A stretch of 64,000 nucleotides of DNA, taken from contig NZ_BMRX01000009.1 of the NCBI RefSeq assembly GCF_014648855.1, positions 124,001-188,000 on the forward strand, read 5' to 3'. Both the position numbers and the translations under genes were made by a program. This document shows, piece by piece, positions 43,726-52,741 of this stretch. The stretch's first letter is position 1. Every line of letters begins with the position of its first letter. This DNA comes from Streptomyces parvulus (GTDB taxonomy: Bacteria; Actinomycetota; Actinomycetes; Streptomycetales; Streptomycetaceae). The notes beneath the pieces are model-generated. The model did no database searches and was not told the DNA's origin. It worked only from the letters and a program-made list of their open reading frames with translations.

Positions 43726-45087
43726 TCAGATCACGCCCTGCGCCAGCATCGCGTCCGCCACCCGCTCGAAGCCCGCGATGTTGGCGCCGGTGACGTAGTC
43801 GCCGGGGGTGCCGTAGCGGGTGGCGGTTTCGTGGCAGGTGGTGTGGATGCTGGTCATGATGGCCGCGAGTTCGTCCTCGACGCGGGCCGCCGGCCAGGAC
43901 GTACGGGCGTGGTTCTGGGCCATCTCCAGGGCGCTGACCGCGACGCCGCCCGCGTTGGCCGCCTTGCCGGGGCCGAAGGCGACGCCGGCCTGCTGGAGGA
44001 GGTGGACGGCGTCGGGGGTGGCCGGCATGTTGGCGCCCTCGGAGACCGCCTTCACGCCGTTGCGGACCAGCGCCGCCGCGTCCTGGGCGTCGAGTTCGTT
44101 CTGCGTGGCCGACGGGAGGGCGACGTCGGCCGGGACCTCCCAGACACGGCCGCCGGGGACGAAGCGGGCGGAGGCGCCGCGGCGCTCGGCGTACGTGTCG
44201 ACGCGGCCGCGTTCGACCTCCTTGACCTGCTTGAGCAGGTCCACGTCGATGCCCTTCTCGTCGACCACGTAGCCGGAGGAGTCCGAGCACGTGACGGGGT
44301 TGGCGCCGAGGGCGATGAGCTTCTCGATGGTGTAGATCGCGACGTTCCCGGAGCCGGACACGACCGTCGTCTGGCCCTCCAGGTCCTCGCCGCGTTCGCG
44401 CAGCATCGCCGCCGCGAAGAGCACGTTGCCGTAGCCGGTCGCCTCCGGGCGGATCAGCGAACCGCCCCAGCCCGCGCCCTTGCCGGTGAGGACGCCGGCC
44501 TCCCAGCGGTTGGTGATGCGGCGGTACTGGCCGAAGAGGTAGCCGATCTCGCGGCCGCCGACGCCGATGTCGCCGGCCGGCACGTCGGTGTGCTCGCCGA
44601 TGTGCCGGTACAGCTCGGTCATGAACGACTGGCAGAACCGCATGACCTCCGCGTCACTGCGTCCGCGCGGGTCGAAGTCGCTGCCGCCCTTGCCGCCGCC
44701 GATGCCGAGGCCGGTCAGGGCGTTCTTGAAGATCTGCTCGAAGCCCAGGAACTTGATGACGCCCAGGTTCACCGAGGGGTGGAAGCGCAGACCGCCCTTG
44801 TACGGGCCCAGTGCGCTGTTGAACTCGACGCGGAAGCCGCGGTTGACGTGGACGCGGCCCCTGTCGTCCGGCCACGGCACCCGGAAGACCACCTGCCGCT
44901 CCGGCTCCACCAGCCGCTCGACCAGCCCCGGCTCGGCGTACTCGGGGCGCGCCGCGAGGACCGGCGCGAGCGTCTCCAGGACCTCGCGGGCCGCCTGGTG
45001 GAACTCGGGCTGGGCCGGGTTGCGGTGCTCGATCTCCGTGAGGAGGCGGGCAAGCGCGGTCTTCGTGTCGGGTCGCGTCGTCGTCAC
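43726..45087 (-). CDS. gdhA: NADP-specific glutamate dehydrogenase
   Basis: 453 aa from the GTG at 45087, which follows an AGAGG site. It makes glutamate from 2-oxoglutarate and ammonia. Key parts are GPYKGGLRFHPSVNLGVIKF, the catalytic Lys region GGGKGGSDFDPRGRSDAEVM, GREIGYLFGQYRRI and the nucleotide fold VVSGSGNVAIYTIEKLIALG, whose Ser in place of Asp suits NADPH. The length fits the hexameric family. Confidence 0.96.
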   Translation of the reverse strand: MTTTRPDTKTALARLLTEIEHRNPAQPEFHQAAREVLETLAPVLAARPEYAEPGLVERLVEPERQVVFRVPWPDDRGRVHVNRGFRVEFNSALGPYKGGLRFHPSVNLGVIKFLGFEQIFKNALTGLGIGGGKGGSDFDPRGRSDAEVMRFCQSFMTELYRHIGEHTDVPAGDIGVGGREIGYLFGQYRRITNRWEAGVLTGKGAGWGGSLIRPEATGYGNVLFAAAMLRERGEDLEGQTTVVSGSGNVAIYTIEKLIALGANPVTCSDSSGYVVDEKGIDVDLLKQVKEVERGRVDTYAERRGASARFVPGGRVWEVPADVALPSATQNELDAQDAAALVRNGVKAVSEGANMPATPDAVHLLQQAGVAFGPGKAANAGGVAVSALEMAQNHARTSWPAARVEDELAAIMTSIHTTCHETATRYGTPGDYVTGANIAGFERVADAMLAQGVI

Positions 45088-45266
45088 GTAGGACCTCTCT
45101 GGTATCGGCGGCACCGGTCGTGATCAGTGTTACGTGCAGGAAAACGTCCTGACCAGCACCTGGCCACGGTATGAGACGGAGACCTCCCCGGCCGCGTGCC
45201 CCGCCGCCGCGGGCCCGCGAGCGAGCCCGGGGGACGCGTCCGCCCCCCGGCGGGGCGTCGGCACCG

Positions 45267-46043
45267 TCAGACAAGCCCTCCGTTGGCGCGCAGCACCTGG
45301 CCGTTGACCCAGTGGCCGGCCGGGCCGCTCAGGAAGGCGACCACCTCGGCGATGTCCTCGGGGCGGCCCAGCCGCTCCAGCGGCGGGATCTTCGAGAGGC
45401 GGTCGATCTGCTCGGGGGTCTTGCCGTCGAGGAAGAGGTCCGTCGCGGTCGGTCCCGGCGCGACCGTGTTCACGGTGACGTCCCGGCCGCGCAGCTCCCG
45501 CGCGAGGATCAGCGTCATCCCCTCCACCGCGGCCTTGCTCGCCACGTACGCCCCGTACTCGGGGAACTGCGTGCCGACCACGGAGGTCGAGAAGGTCACC
45601 AGCGAGCCGCCCGCGCGCAGGCGCCGTGCGGCCTGCTGGGCGACGACGAAGGTGCCGCGGATGTTGGTGCGGTGCATGGCGTCGAGGGCGGCCAGGTCCA
45701 GGTCGGCCACGGTCGACAGGGTCATCCGCCCGGCGGCGTTGACCACCACGTCGACGCCGCCGTACTCCGCCTCCGCCCGGTCGAACAGCGCCGCGACCTC
45801 CTTCTCGTCCGCCACGTCGGCCTGTACGGCGACCGCCCGGCCGCCGGCTCCGGTGATCGCGGCGACCGTGTCCTCGGCGGAGGCCGCGTCGCGCGCGTAG
45901 TTCACGACGACCGCCAGGCCGTCCCGGGCGAGCTGCTGGGAGACGGCCCGGCCGATGCCGCGGGAGCCGCCGGTGACGATCGCGACCCGGAGGCCGGCGG
46001 GGGCGGGCTGGTTCGGCTGTGTGCTCGGTGTCATGTCGGTCAT
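45267..46043 (-). CDS. Short-chain dehydrogenase/reductase
   Basis: 258 aa. The NADP-binding motif is VTGGSRGIGRAVSQQLARDG, the catalytic Ser and YxxxK are in STSVVGTQFPEYGAYVASKA, and NAAG and VNTVAPGPTATDLF complete the classical SDR set. FabG-like, but it stands alone and the substrate is unknown. It is divergent from an XRE regulator, with a 21-bp palindrome between them. Confidence 0.9.
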   Translation of the reverse strand: MTDMTPSTQPNQPAPAGLRVAIVTGGSRGIGRAVSQQLARDGLAVVVNYARDAASAEDTVAAITGAGGRAVAVQADVADEKEVAALFDRAEAEYGGVDVVVNAAGRMTLSTVADLDLAALDAMHRTNIRGTFVVAQQAARRLRAGGSLVTFSTSVVGTQFPEYGAYVASKAAVEGMTLILARELRGRDVTVNTVAPGPTATDLFLDGKTPEQIDRLSKIPPLERLGRPEDIAEVVAFLSGPAGHWVNGQVLRANGGLV

Positions 46044-46075
46044 GACTTCACCCTGCGCCGCCCCGGCCCACGCAA

Positions 46076-46096
46076 CCAGGGGATGTCATCCCCTGG
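46076..46096. promoter_or_regulatory. 21-bp palindrome in the SDR/XRE divergent promoter
   Basis: CCAGGGGAT, GTC and ATCCCCTGG are perfectly symmetrical about the three central bases. The site lies 32 bp from the SDR start and 33 bp from the XRE start, where one bound protein could control both genes. The XRE regulator is the obvious candidate. Confidence 0.65.
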
Positions 46097-46129
46097 GTGG
46101 CGGACCCGGCCGGGCGCAGAATGGGGCGC

Positions 46130-47038
46130 ATGGGCGCCGTCAAGTACACCGAGCTGGGAGCCTTCCTCCGCTCCCGGCGTGAGCGCATCCGGCCGGCCGA
46201 CGTGGGGCTCCCGTCCGGGCCGCGCCGCCGCGTGCCGGGACTGCGGCGCGAGGAGGTCGCCCAGCTCGCCGGGGCGTCGGTGGACTACTACAACGAGCTG
46301 GAGCGGGGTGCCGGGTCGCAGCCGTCCGAGCAGATGATCGCCGCGCTGGCGCGGGCGCCGCGGCTCTCGGCCGACGAGCGGGACTACCTGTACCGGCTCG
46401 CCGACCGGCCGGTGCCCGTGCAGGGCGGCGCCGCCTCGCACGTCCACCCCGGCATGCTCGACCTGCTCGGCCGGATGGCCTCGACCCCGGCCCAGGTGAT
46501 CACCGACCTGCACGTCACCCTCGTACAGAATCCGCTCGCCGTGGCGCTGCTCGGGGACCAGTCCGGGCTGCGGGGGCCGAGGGCGAGCTTCGTGCACCGG
46601 TGGTTCACCGAGCCGGCCGCGCGGGAGCTGTACCCCGAGGCCGACCACGCGGCCCAGTCCCGCGCTTTCGTCGCCGACCTGCGGGCCGCCGCCGCGCGCA
46701 GGAACGCGCGGGACCCGGAGGCCGGGACGATGATCCGTACGCTGCTCGGCCTCTCCCCCGAGTTCGCCGCGCTCTGGGCCGACCACGACGTCGCCGTCCG
46801 GCGCGACGACCGCAAACGGCTCAACCACCCCACGCTGGGTCTGATCGAGGTCAACTGCCTCAACCTGTTCAGCGAGGACGGGCGTCAGCGGCTGCTCTGG
46901 TTCACACCGGCGGTGGGGACGGAGAGCGCGGGGCTGCTGGAGCTGCTGGCGGTGGTGGGGACGCAGGAGGTCGCGCCGTCCTCCACGGTCAGTCCTGCGA
47001 CGCGTACGGCAGGAAGGTCGCCCAGGCGGTCGGGGTGA
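46130..47038 (+). CDS. XRE-family regulator with MmyB-type ligand-binding domain
   Basis: 302 aa from MGAVKYTELGAFLRSRRERI; two in-frame upstream starts are possible. The HTH is RRVPGLRREEVAQLAGASVD and YYNELERG. A C-terminal PAS-like MmyB domain (about 105-285) has LHVTLVQNPLAVALLGDQSG and RNARDPEAGTMIRTLLGLSP. Such regulators often sit divergent to an SDR gene, as here, and may sense fatty-acid-like ligands. The 3' end overlaps the convergent DUF397 gene by 50 bp. Confidence 0.9.
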   Translation: MGAVKYTELGAFLRSRRERIRPADVGLPSGPRRRVPGLRREEVAQLAGASVDYYNELERGAGSQPSEQMIAALARAPRLSADERDYLYRLADRPVPVQGGAASHVHPGMLDLLGRMASTPAQVITDLHVTLVQNPLAVALLGDQSGLRGPRASFVHRWFTEPAARELYPEADHAAQSRAFVADLRAAAARRNARDPEAGTMIRTLLGLSPEFAALWADHDVAVRRDDRKRLNHPTLGLIEVNCLNLFSEDGRQRLLWFTPAVGTESAGLLELLAVVGTQEVAPSSTVSPATRTAGRSPRRSG

Positions 47039-47183
47039 GCGCCAGGCGGGGGCCCTCTTCTACGTGCTTGGAGTCGCGGACGTGGACCGTGCCGGGGGTT
47101 TTCGCGATCTCGACGCAGGAGTTGCCGTCCGTGCCGCTGCTGTAGCTGCTTTTGAACCACGCCAGTTCGGCCTTGCGGATCAT
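46989..47183 (-). CDS. DUF397 small protein
   Basis: 64 aa. MIRKAELAWFKSSYSSGTDG and NSCVEIAKTPGTVHVRDSKH show the DUF397 signature (WFKSSYS, CVE, VRDSK). Such proteins pair with WhiJ/DUF5753 XRE regulators in Streptomyces. The ATG overlaps the XRE stop as ATGA, and the gene overlaps the 3' end of the MmyB-type regulator on the other strand. Confidence 0.92.
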   Translation of the reverse strand: MIRKAELAWFKSSYSSGTDGNSCVEIAKTPGTVHVRDSKHVEEGPRLALTPTAWATFLPYASQD

Positions 47184-48028
47184 GTTTCTCCCAGCAGTTG
47201 TTCGATGAAGGCGTGCGACTCCCTCGATGGGAGAGCCTGCGCCCGGATGGTGCCGTACCGCAGTTCAAGGATCCGCAGATCCTTGGGGTCGGTGACCGGG
47301 CGCCCGTTGAACGCGCCGTCCGATCGCCCCACGGCCGTGCCGTCCGGGAACTTCAGCAACTCGATCTTGCCGTCCACACCCGGATGGGCGTCGGTGCTGG
47401 TAGGCATCACCTGAAGTGTGACGTGGTTCAGCCTTCCCACCTCCAGCAGACGTTCGAGCTGGCGCTGCCTCACCATTGTGCCGCCAACCGGCCGACGCAA
47501 CGGCGCCTCTTCCAGGACGAAGTGGATCGACGGCGCGGGGTCGCGTCCGAGGACCGTCTGCCGTGCAAGGCGAGCCGCCACCATGCGCTCCACGTCGTCC
47601 ACGGAGTAAGGCGGCTGGGCCGCCTCCATCAATGCGCGGGCATGTTCGGGCGTTTGGAGCAGCCCGTGCACGCTGTTGCACTCGTAGATACCGATCTCAA
47701 CCGCCTTCCCCTCCAGCTTCCCCAGCTCCCGCACCCGCTTCGGATACCGGACCCTCTTCACGTCCTCCCAGGCCGCCGCGATCAGCCCGCCCGCGTCCAG
47801 TACCGCGTCCGCCCTGTCCAGGTACTCCTGGCGGGGAATCCGCTTGCCGCCCTCGACCTTGTAGACCAGGTCCTCCCCGTACCCGACCGCCTCGCCGAAG
47901 TCGGCCGCCCGCATCCCCACCGCCTCGCGGCGGAGCCTCAACTGCCGTCCCACCGTGGTGATGACCGCGACGCCCCACTCGTCGTCGGGGTCCACCTCCC
48001 ACCCCGGCTCGTTCGTCTCGACCGTCAT
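47180..48028 (-). CDS. XRE regulator with DUF5753 (WhiJ-like)
   Basis: 282 aa from MTVETNEPGWEVDPDDEW. The HTH is VGRQLRLRREAVGMRAADFG, EAVGYGEDLVYKVEGGKRIP. The C-terminal DUF5753 domain has VHGLLQTPEHARALMEA, RMVAARLARQTVLGRDPAPS and VTLQVMPTSTDAHPGVDGKI. Members with a DUF397 partner regulate development and antibiotic production in Streptomyces; the target here is unknown, but the divergent ATPase gene is a candidate. Confidence 0.92.
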   Translation of the reverse strand: MTVETNEPGWEVDPDDEWGVAVITTVGRQLRLRREAVGMRAADFGEAVGYGEDLVYKVEGGKRIPRQEYLDRADAVLDAGGLIAAAWEDVKRVRYPKRVRELGKLEGKAVEIGIYECNSVHGLLQTPEHARALMEAAQPPYSVDDVERMVAARLARQTVLGRDPAPSIHFVLEEAPLRRPVGGTMVRQRQLERLLEVGRLNHVTLQVMPTSTDAHPGVDGKIELLKFPDGTAVGRSDGAFNGRPVTDPKDLRILELRYGTIRAQALPSRESHAFIEQLLGET

Positions 48029-48185
48029 CCCGCGCCCCTTCGTCGTGCTGGCCGTCTCGCTCCGGCGCCCTACCCGCGCGCCCCGGCCCGACAGCCCCGA
48101 CACCGGTGGACAACCACCGGACAGTGACTGTACGTACCCGCTGAGTCACTTCTCACCGTACGCACCCGGCGCCACGCTGAGTGAC

Positions 48186-48623
48186 GTGAACCAGCGATCC
48201 ACCGAACTCGACGCGCCCGTACGCAACTTCAGCGTGCAGCTCTCCCCCACGCCGCGCGGGGCGCGCCTCGCCCGGCTGCTCGCCACCGAGCAGCTCCGGA
48301 GCTGGGGCCTGCCCCTGGACCCCGCGCGCCAGCTGGTCGCCGAGCTGGCGGCCAACGCGGCGGAGCACGGGCGCGTCCCCGGGCGCGACTTCCGGCTCAC
48401 GCTCTACGTCGTCGGCGACTTCCTGCGCATCGAGGTCACCGACACCCGGGGCGAGCGGCGTCCCCAGCCGCGTACGCCGGAGCCGGACGCGGAGTCGGGC
48501 CGCGGGCTGCTGCTCGTCGAGGCGCTGGCGCACCGGTGGGGCGTCGTGGAGGGGCGGTTTCCGCGGAAGACGGTGTGGGCCGAAGTGCGGTGCGAGGGGC
48601 AGGAGCCGGCCTTCGGCACCTGA
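48186..48623 (+). CDS. HATPase_c (anti-sigma/serine-kinase-like) regulatory protein
   Basis: 145 aa from a GTG. The GHKL fold has VAELAANAAEHGRVPGRDFR (N box), VVGDFLRIEVTDTRGERRPQ (G1) and ESGRGLLLVEALAHRWGVVE (G2). This is the SpoIIAB/RsbW type without a sensor, abundant in Streptomyces. With the XRE and DUF397 genes it makes the three-gene set of whiJ-like loci, and S. coelicolor RsfA at the equivalent place is such a protein. Confidence 0.85.
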   Translation: MNQRSTELDAPVRNFSVQLSPTPRGARLARLLATEQLRSWGLPLDPARQLVAELAANAAEHGRVPGRDFRLTLYVVGDFLRIEVTDTRGERRPQPRTPEPDAESGRGLLLVEALAHRWGVVEGRFPRKTVWAEVRCEGQEPAFGT

Positions 48624-48707
48624 TCGGCGGAAGGCCGGCCGCCCGGCACCGTCACAGGTCCGGACCAACCCCTTGCCCCGGCCCCTCCCCCGCCGCAAGC
48701 TCCCCCT

Positions 48708-49676
48708 ATGGAGCTGGAGTTGCGGCATCTCAGGACGGTCCGGGCCATCGCCGACGCCGGCAGCCTCACCAGGGCGGCGACGGCACTGGGGCTCGCGCAG
48801 CCCGCACTGAGCGCGCAGCTGAAGCGCATCGAACGGGCGCTGGGCGGCGCGCTGTTCGTCCGGGGCCGGCACGGGGTGCGGGCCACGGCGCTGGGCGAAC
48901 TGGTGCTGGAACGCAGCCGCATCGTGCTGCCCGCGGTGACCGAGCTGCAACAGGAGGCGGCCCGGTTCGCGCGGGCCCCGCGCACCGCCCGGCACCTCCG
49001 GCTGGGCGGCACCCACGGGCCGCTGCTCGGCGCCCTGGTGGACCGGCTGGCCGGGGTGGCGCCGGAGGCCCGGATGACGACGTGCACGTCGTGGTCGGAG
49101 CGGGAGCTGGCCGGGCAACTGTCGGACGGACGCCTGGACTTCGCGCTCGCCGGGACCTGCGGATCGGCGGCCCCGCCCGGTGCCGAGGGGCTGGTCTGGC
49201 GAGAGGTCGCCGTCGACCCGGTCTTCGTCATGGTGCCCGGCGGCCACCCGCTCGCCGGCCGGCCGGAGGTGGACCTGACCGACCTGGCGGGCGAGGAGTG
49301 GGCCTGCGTCCCCGGCGACGGCTGCTTCGGCGACTGCTTCACCGCGTCCTGCGCCCGCGCCGGCTTCACCCCGCGCCGCATGTACGAGACGGACACCGCG
49401 TCCCTCGTCCACCTGGTGCGGGTGGGCCGCGCGGTGGGCCTGTGCCGGGCGACCTTCCCGACCACCCCCGGCATCGTCACCCGCCCGCTCACCGGCACCC
49501 CACTGGCCTGGCGACACCTGCTGGGCTGGCACGGTGTGTCACAGCGGACGGACCTCGCGACCACCGTCCTCGCCCAGGCCCGGGGCGCGCACGCGGACGT
49601 GGCTGCGGGCAGTGACAGTTACACCGAGTGGCTGTCCGCGCACCCCGTCCCGTATGCCGGTGGCCGGCCGGGGTAG
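48708..49676 (+). CDS. LysR-family transcriptional regulator
   Basis: 322 aa. The HTH is MELELRHLRTVRAIADAGSL with TRAATALGLAQPALSAQLKR. The substrate-binding domain has RLGGTHGPLLGALVDRLAGV and WREVAVDPVFVMVPGGHPLA. No divergent target is adjacent: the upstream ATPase is in the same direction. Activator or repressor of an unknown gene set. Confidence 0.92.
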   Translation: MELELRHLRTVRAIADAGSLTRAATALGLAQPALSAQLKRIERALGGALFVRGRHGVRATALGELVLERSRIVLPAVTELQQEAARFARAPRTARHLRLGGTHGPLLGALVDRLAGVAPEARMTTCTSWSERELAGQLSDGRLDFALAGTCGSAAPPGAEGLVWREVAVDPVFVMVPGGHPLAGRPEVDLTDLAGEEWACVPGDGCFGDCFTASCARAGFTPRRMYETDTASLVHLVRVGRAVGLCRATFPTTPGIVTRPLTGTPLAWRHLLGWHGVSQRTDLATTVLAQARGAHADVAAGSDSYTEWLSAHPVPYAGGRPG

Positions 49677-49686
49677 GCGGGGCGGC

Positions 49687-49872
49687 ATGAGGCGATGGCT
49701 GAAGCTCGTGGCCCTGGCGGCCGTCTTGAGTGCCTGCATGGGCGTCGTCTCCCGGCTGTGGCAGGACACCTGGGCCGACGCCGCGTGGTTCGGCGTCACC
49801 ATGTGCTGCGTGACGCTGGGCGTCTGGGGCGCCAGGGCCTACGTCGACCGCAACGCTCAGGGCAAGGACTGA
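49687..49872 (+). CDS. Small membrane protein (61 aa)
   Basis: MRRWLKLVALAAVLSACMGV starts a hydrophobic segment, WFGVTMCCVTLGVWGARAYV a second, and the tail DRNAQGKD is charged, giving a hairpin with two membrane spans. Start 10 bp after the LysR stop; coexpression with it is likely. Function unknown. Confidence 0.6.
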   Translation: MRRWLKLVALAAVLSACMGVVSRLWQDTWADAAWFGVTMCCVTLGVWGARAYVDRNAQGKD

Positions 49873-49990
49873 CGCGCTTCCACCCGCCGCGTCCCATAAC
49901 GCCACCCAGAGGGCCGACCGACGTCTTACGGCCGCCCTCCGCCCCTCCCTACGGTTTCGGCACCTCCCCACCGAGACCGAGGAGACCCCC

Positions 49991-51364
49991 ATGCCCCACC
50001 GACACCGACAGACCAGAGCCGTGGGTGCCGCCCTTGCCGCCACGGCGGCCCTGCTCGTGGCCGGGCTCAGCGGCTCCGCGAGCGCCGGGACGGCACCCTC
50101 CCCCGCCGCGCCCACGGCCGCCGAGTCGCTGCGCGCCGACGCCGCCCCTCCCGCCCTGCTCCGGGCCATGGAGCGCGACCTCGGCCTCGGCCGCGAGCAG
50201 GCCGAGCGCCGGCTCGGGAACGAGGCCGAGGCCGGTGCCGTCGCGGGCCGGCTCCGGGCCGACCTCGGCGGCGACTTCGCGGGCGCCTGGGTGCGGGGCG
50301 CCGAGTCCGGCACGCTGACCGTGGCGACGACGGACGCGGCCGACGTGCCGGCGATCGAGGCGCGGGGCGCGGTGGCCGAGGTCGTCCGGCACTCGCTCGC
50401 CGACCTGGGCGCGGCCAAGTCGAGGCTGGACCGGGCGGCCGCTCACCGGGACACCGCCGACGCGCCGGTCCGCTACGTCGACGTACGCACGAACACGGTC
50501 ACCGTCCAGGCCGTACGCCCGTCCGCGGCCCGGGCGCTGCTCGCCGCGGCCGGGGTGGACGCCGGGCTCGCGCGCGTCGAGACGTCGGCCGAGCGGCCCC
50601 GTCCGCTGTACGACCTGCGGGGCGGCGAGGCGTACTACATCAACAACAGCGGACGCTGCTCGGTCGGCTTCCCCGTCACCAAGGGCACCCAGCAGGGCTT
50701 CGCGACCGCCGGTCACTGCGGCCGGGCCGGCGCGAGCACCAGCGGCGCCAACCGGGTGGCCCAGGGCACCTTCCAGGGATCGGTCTTCCCCGGCCGCGAC
50801 ATGGCCTGGGTGGCGGCCAACTCCCAGTGGACGGCGACCCCGTACGTCAGCGGGGCCGGCGGCCAGAACGTGCAGGTCGCCGGGTCCACGCAGGCCCCGG
50901 TCGGGGCGTCCGTGTGCCGCTCCGGCTCCACCACCGGCTGGCACTGCGGCACCATCCAGCAGCACGACACCAGCGTGACCTACCCCGAGGGCACCATCAC
51001 CGGCGTCACCCGCACCACGGTGTGCGCCGAGCCCGGCGACTCCGGCGGCTCGTACATATCCGGCAGCCAGGCGCAGGGCGTCACCTCGGGCGGCTCGGGC
51101 AACTGCGGCAGCGGTGGCACGACGTTCTTCCAGCCGATCAACCCGCTGCTCCAGAACTACGGCCTCACCCTGAAGACGACCGGAGGCGGCGGCGAGGACC
51201 CGGGCGAGCCCGGCGAGCCGGGCGGCACCTGGGCGGCCGGCACCGTCTACCGGCCGGGCGACACGGTGACGTACGGCGGCGCCACCTACCGCTGCCTCCA
51301 GGGCCACCAGGCCCAGCGGGGCTGGGAGCCGGCGAACGTACCGGCGCTGTGGCAGCGGGTGTGA
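49991..51364 (+). CDS. Secreted S1-family serine protease with chitin-binding domain (streptogrisin type)
   Basis: 457 aa. The signal peptide is MPHRHRQTRAVGAALAATAA and on to SASA (about 33). A propeptide with alpha-lytic-protease-type segments follows (about 34-200). The mature domain starts near DLRGGEAYYINNSGRCSVGF; its triad is His in TAGHCGRAG, Asp in FPGRDMAWV and Ser in AEPGDSGGSYISG, with three disulfide pairs likely. A Gly/Pro/Glu linker leads to a C-terminal CBM5/12 module (VYRPGDTVTYGGATYRCLQG). Similar to streptogrisin C. Confidence 0.95.
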   Translation: MPHRHRQTRAVGAALAATAALLVAGLSGSASAGTAPSPAAPTAAESLRADAAPPALLRAMERDLGLGREQAERRLGNEAEAGAVAGRLRADLGGDFAGAWVRGAESGTLTVATTDAADVPAIEARGAVAEVVRHSLADLGAAKSRLDRAAAHRDTADAPVRYVDVRTNTVTVQAVRPSAARALLAAAGVDAGLARVETSAERPRPLYDLRGGEAYYINNSGRCSVGFPVTKGTQQGFATAGHCGRAGASTSGANRVAQGTFQGSVFPGRDMAWVAANSQWTATPYVSGAGGQNVQVAGSTQAPVGASVCRSGSTTGWHCGTIQQHDTSVTYPEGTITGVTRTTVCAEPGDSGGSYISGSQAQGVTSGGSGNCGSGGTTFFQPINPLLQNYGLTLKTTGGGGEDPGEPGEPGGTWAAGTVYRPGDTVTYGGATYRCLQGHQAQRGWEPANVPALWQRV

Positions 51365-51390
51365 GCGACTGACCCCGCGAACGGGGGGGG

Positions 51391-51431
51391 CGGGCCCGGG
51401 TGTGCGCGCAGGGAGAGCGCACCCGGGCCCG
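51391..51431. terminator. Hairpin after the protease gene
   Basis: CGGGCCCGGGTG (51391-51402) pairs with CACCCGGGCCCG (51420-51431), extended by GCGC/GCGC pairing with a short bulge. It lies 27 nt past the protease stop and 16 bp before the end of the convergent gene, and could serve both. Confidence 0.75.
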
Positions 51432-51447
51432 GTCGCGCCGCCGGACG

Positions 51448-52584
51448 TCAGGTGCGGGTGACCCGGCCGCAGGACCCGTCGGGCGTGAGGGGCACGGAGG
51501 TGTCGTACGGGTCGACCGCGGGCCCGGTGGGGCGCTCGCCGTCGGGGGCGCCGTCCGCGAACCCGGGGTGCAGGTAGCCGTCGTCGACGCCGCAGTCGGT
51601 GTTGTTGTGCTCGGCGTAGTACTTCTCCAGCAGCAGCCTGCCCTCGGTCACGTCCCAGACGGCCGGGTCGTTGAGCGTCAGCGTCAGCTCGCGGCGGACG
51701 ATCACGCGGGCCACCGGGCCGTCGGGGTCGCCGGCCCGCACCAGCGGGTAGACGAAGGTGTAGTCCGCGCCGACCTTCACCACCCCGGGCTCCCCCGCGG
51801 TCGCCCGCATCCGGCCCCGGACCTTGACCACGTCGCCCGCCGGGCGGACCTCGGCCGGGTCGAAGCGGGTGAACAGCAGCAGCGGGTCGTGCTCCTCGTC
51901 CGGGTCCCGCAGCGACCGGCGCAGACCGGACAGCAGCTTCGGCTGCTTGGGGTCGAGGACGGCCAGCGCCTCGTCCGGCCGCCCGCCGCGCAGGACACCG
52001 GGGTCCAGGTTGGCGGCGACCAGCAGTTCCTTGGTGCGGCGCAGCGCGAACGCCACTTCGTCCGCGCTCCGTCCGGAGAGCGCCTTCGCCTCGGGCACCT
52101 CGATGCCGTCGGCGCCCTCGGCCCACGATTCGGCGGGCGAGCCGCGGAACGGGTGCTCGCGGGTGGCCCGCCCGGTGTCGGCGGGGTCCCCGGCGGCGCC
52201 GGCCGCGGCCGCCGACGGCTGTCCGGCACCGCCGTCCCCGTCGGGCAGCACCAGCGAGGGCCGTACGGCGACGACCGCCAGCGCCGCCAGCACCAGCACG
52301 CCGACGACCGCGCCCACCAGCCGCTTCCGGGAGCCGCCGGCCGGCGCGGAAGGCCCGGTACGCCATCCCGGCGGGCCCTGGTCGCCGCGCCTGCCATCCC
52401 GGCGGGCCGCCTCGTCCTCCTCGCGCAGCCGACGGGCCACCATCCGGGCCCGCGCCGACGGCTCCTTCGGCGCGTCACCCCCGGCGCCCTCGGCGGCCTC
52501 CCGCAGGAACGCCGCGAGTCGCTCGTCGGAGAGGGAGGAGTCCGGCTCGTCGCCGGAACGATCGGGGGGCGGGACGGTACTCAC
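51448..52584 (-). CDS. Membrane-anchored hypothetical protein (378 aa)
   Basis: GTG start. The N-terminus is acidic and disordered (STVPPPDRSGDEPDSSLSDE), the membrane helix is RLVGAVVGVLVLAALAVVAV at about residues 85-110, and the exported part ends DGYLHPGFADGAPDGERPTG and on. KVRGRMRATAGEPGVVKVGA and DYTFVYPLVRAGD suggest a beta domain. No family recognised. It stands between the protease and the two-component system; the latter is read in the same direction. Confidence 0.8.
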   Translation of the reverse strand: MSTVPPPDRSGDEPDSSLSDERLAAFLREAAEGAGGDAPKEPSARARMVARRLREEDEAARRDGRRGDQGPPGWRTGPSAPAGGSRKRLVGAVVGVLVLAALAVVAVRPSLVLPDGDGGAGQPSAAAAGAAGDPADTGRATREHPFRGSPAESWAEGADGIEVPEAKALSGRSADEVAFALRRTKELLVAANLDPGVLRGGRPDEALAVLDPKQPKLLSGLRRSLRDPDEEHDPLLLFTRFDPAEVRPAGDVVKVRGRMRATAGEPGVVKVGADYTFVYPLVRAGDPDGPVARVIVRRELTLTLNDPAVWDVTEGRLLLEKYYAEHNNTDCGVDDGYLHPGFADGAPDGERPTGPAVDPYDTSVPLTPDGSCGRVTRT

Positions 52585-52741
52585 GGACTCGCTTTCGGGC
52601 GGGGGCGGCCGGCGCCGACGGGCGGCGGCACGGGCCGGGGGCTTGTCGGTGATCGATCGTGCCGTTCCGTGAAGGAGAAGTGCAGGGGCCTGAGGGGTTC
52701 GTGACCGAATCACAACACCGCCGGGCCCGCATCCGGCCGTC

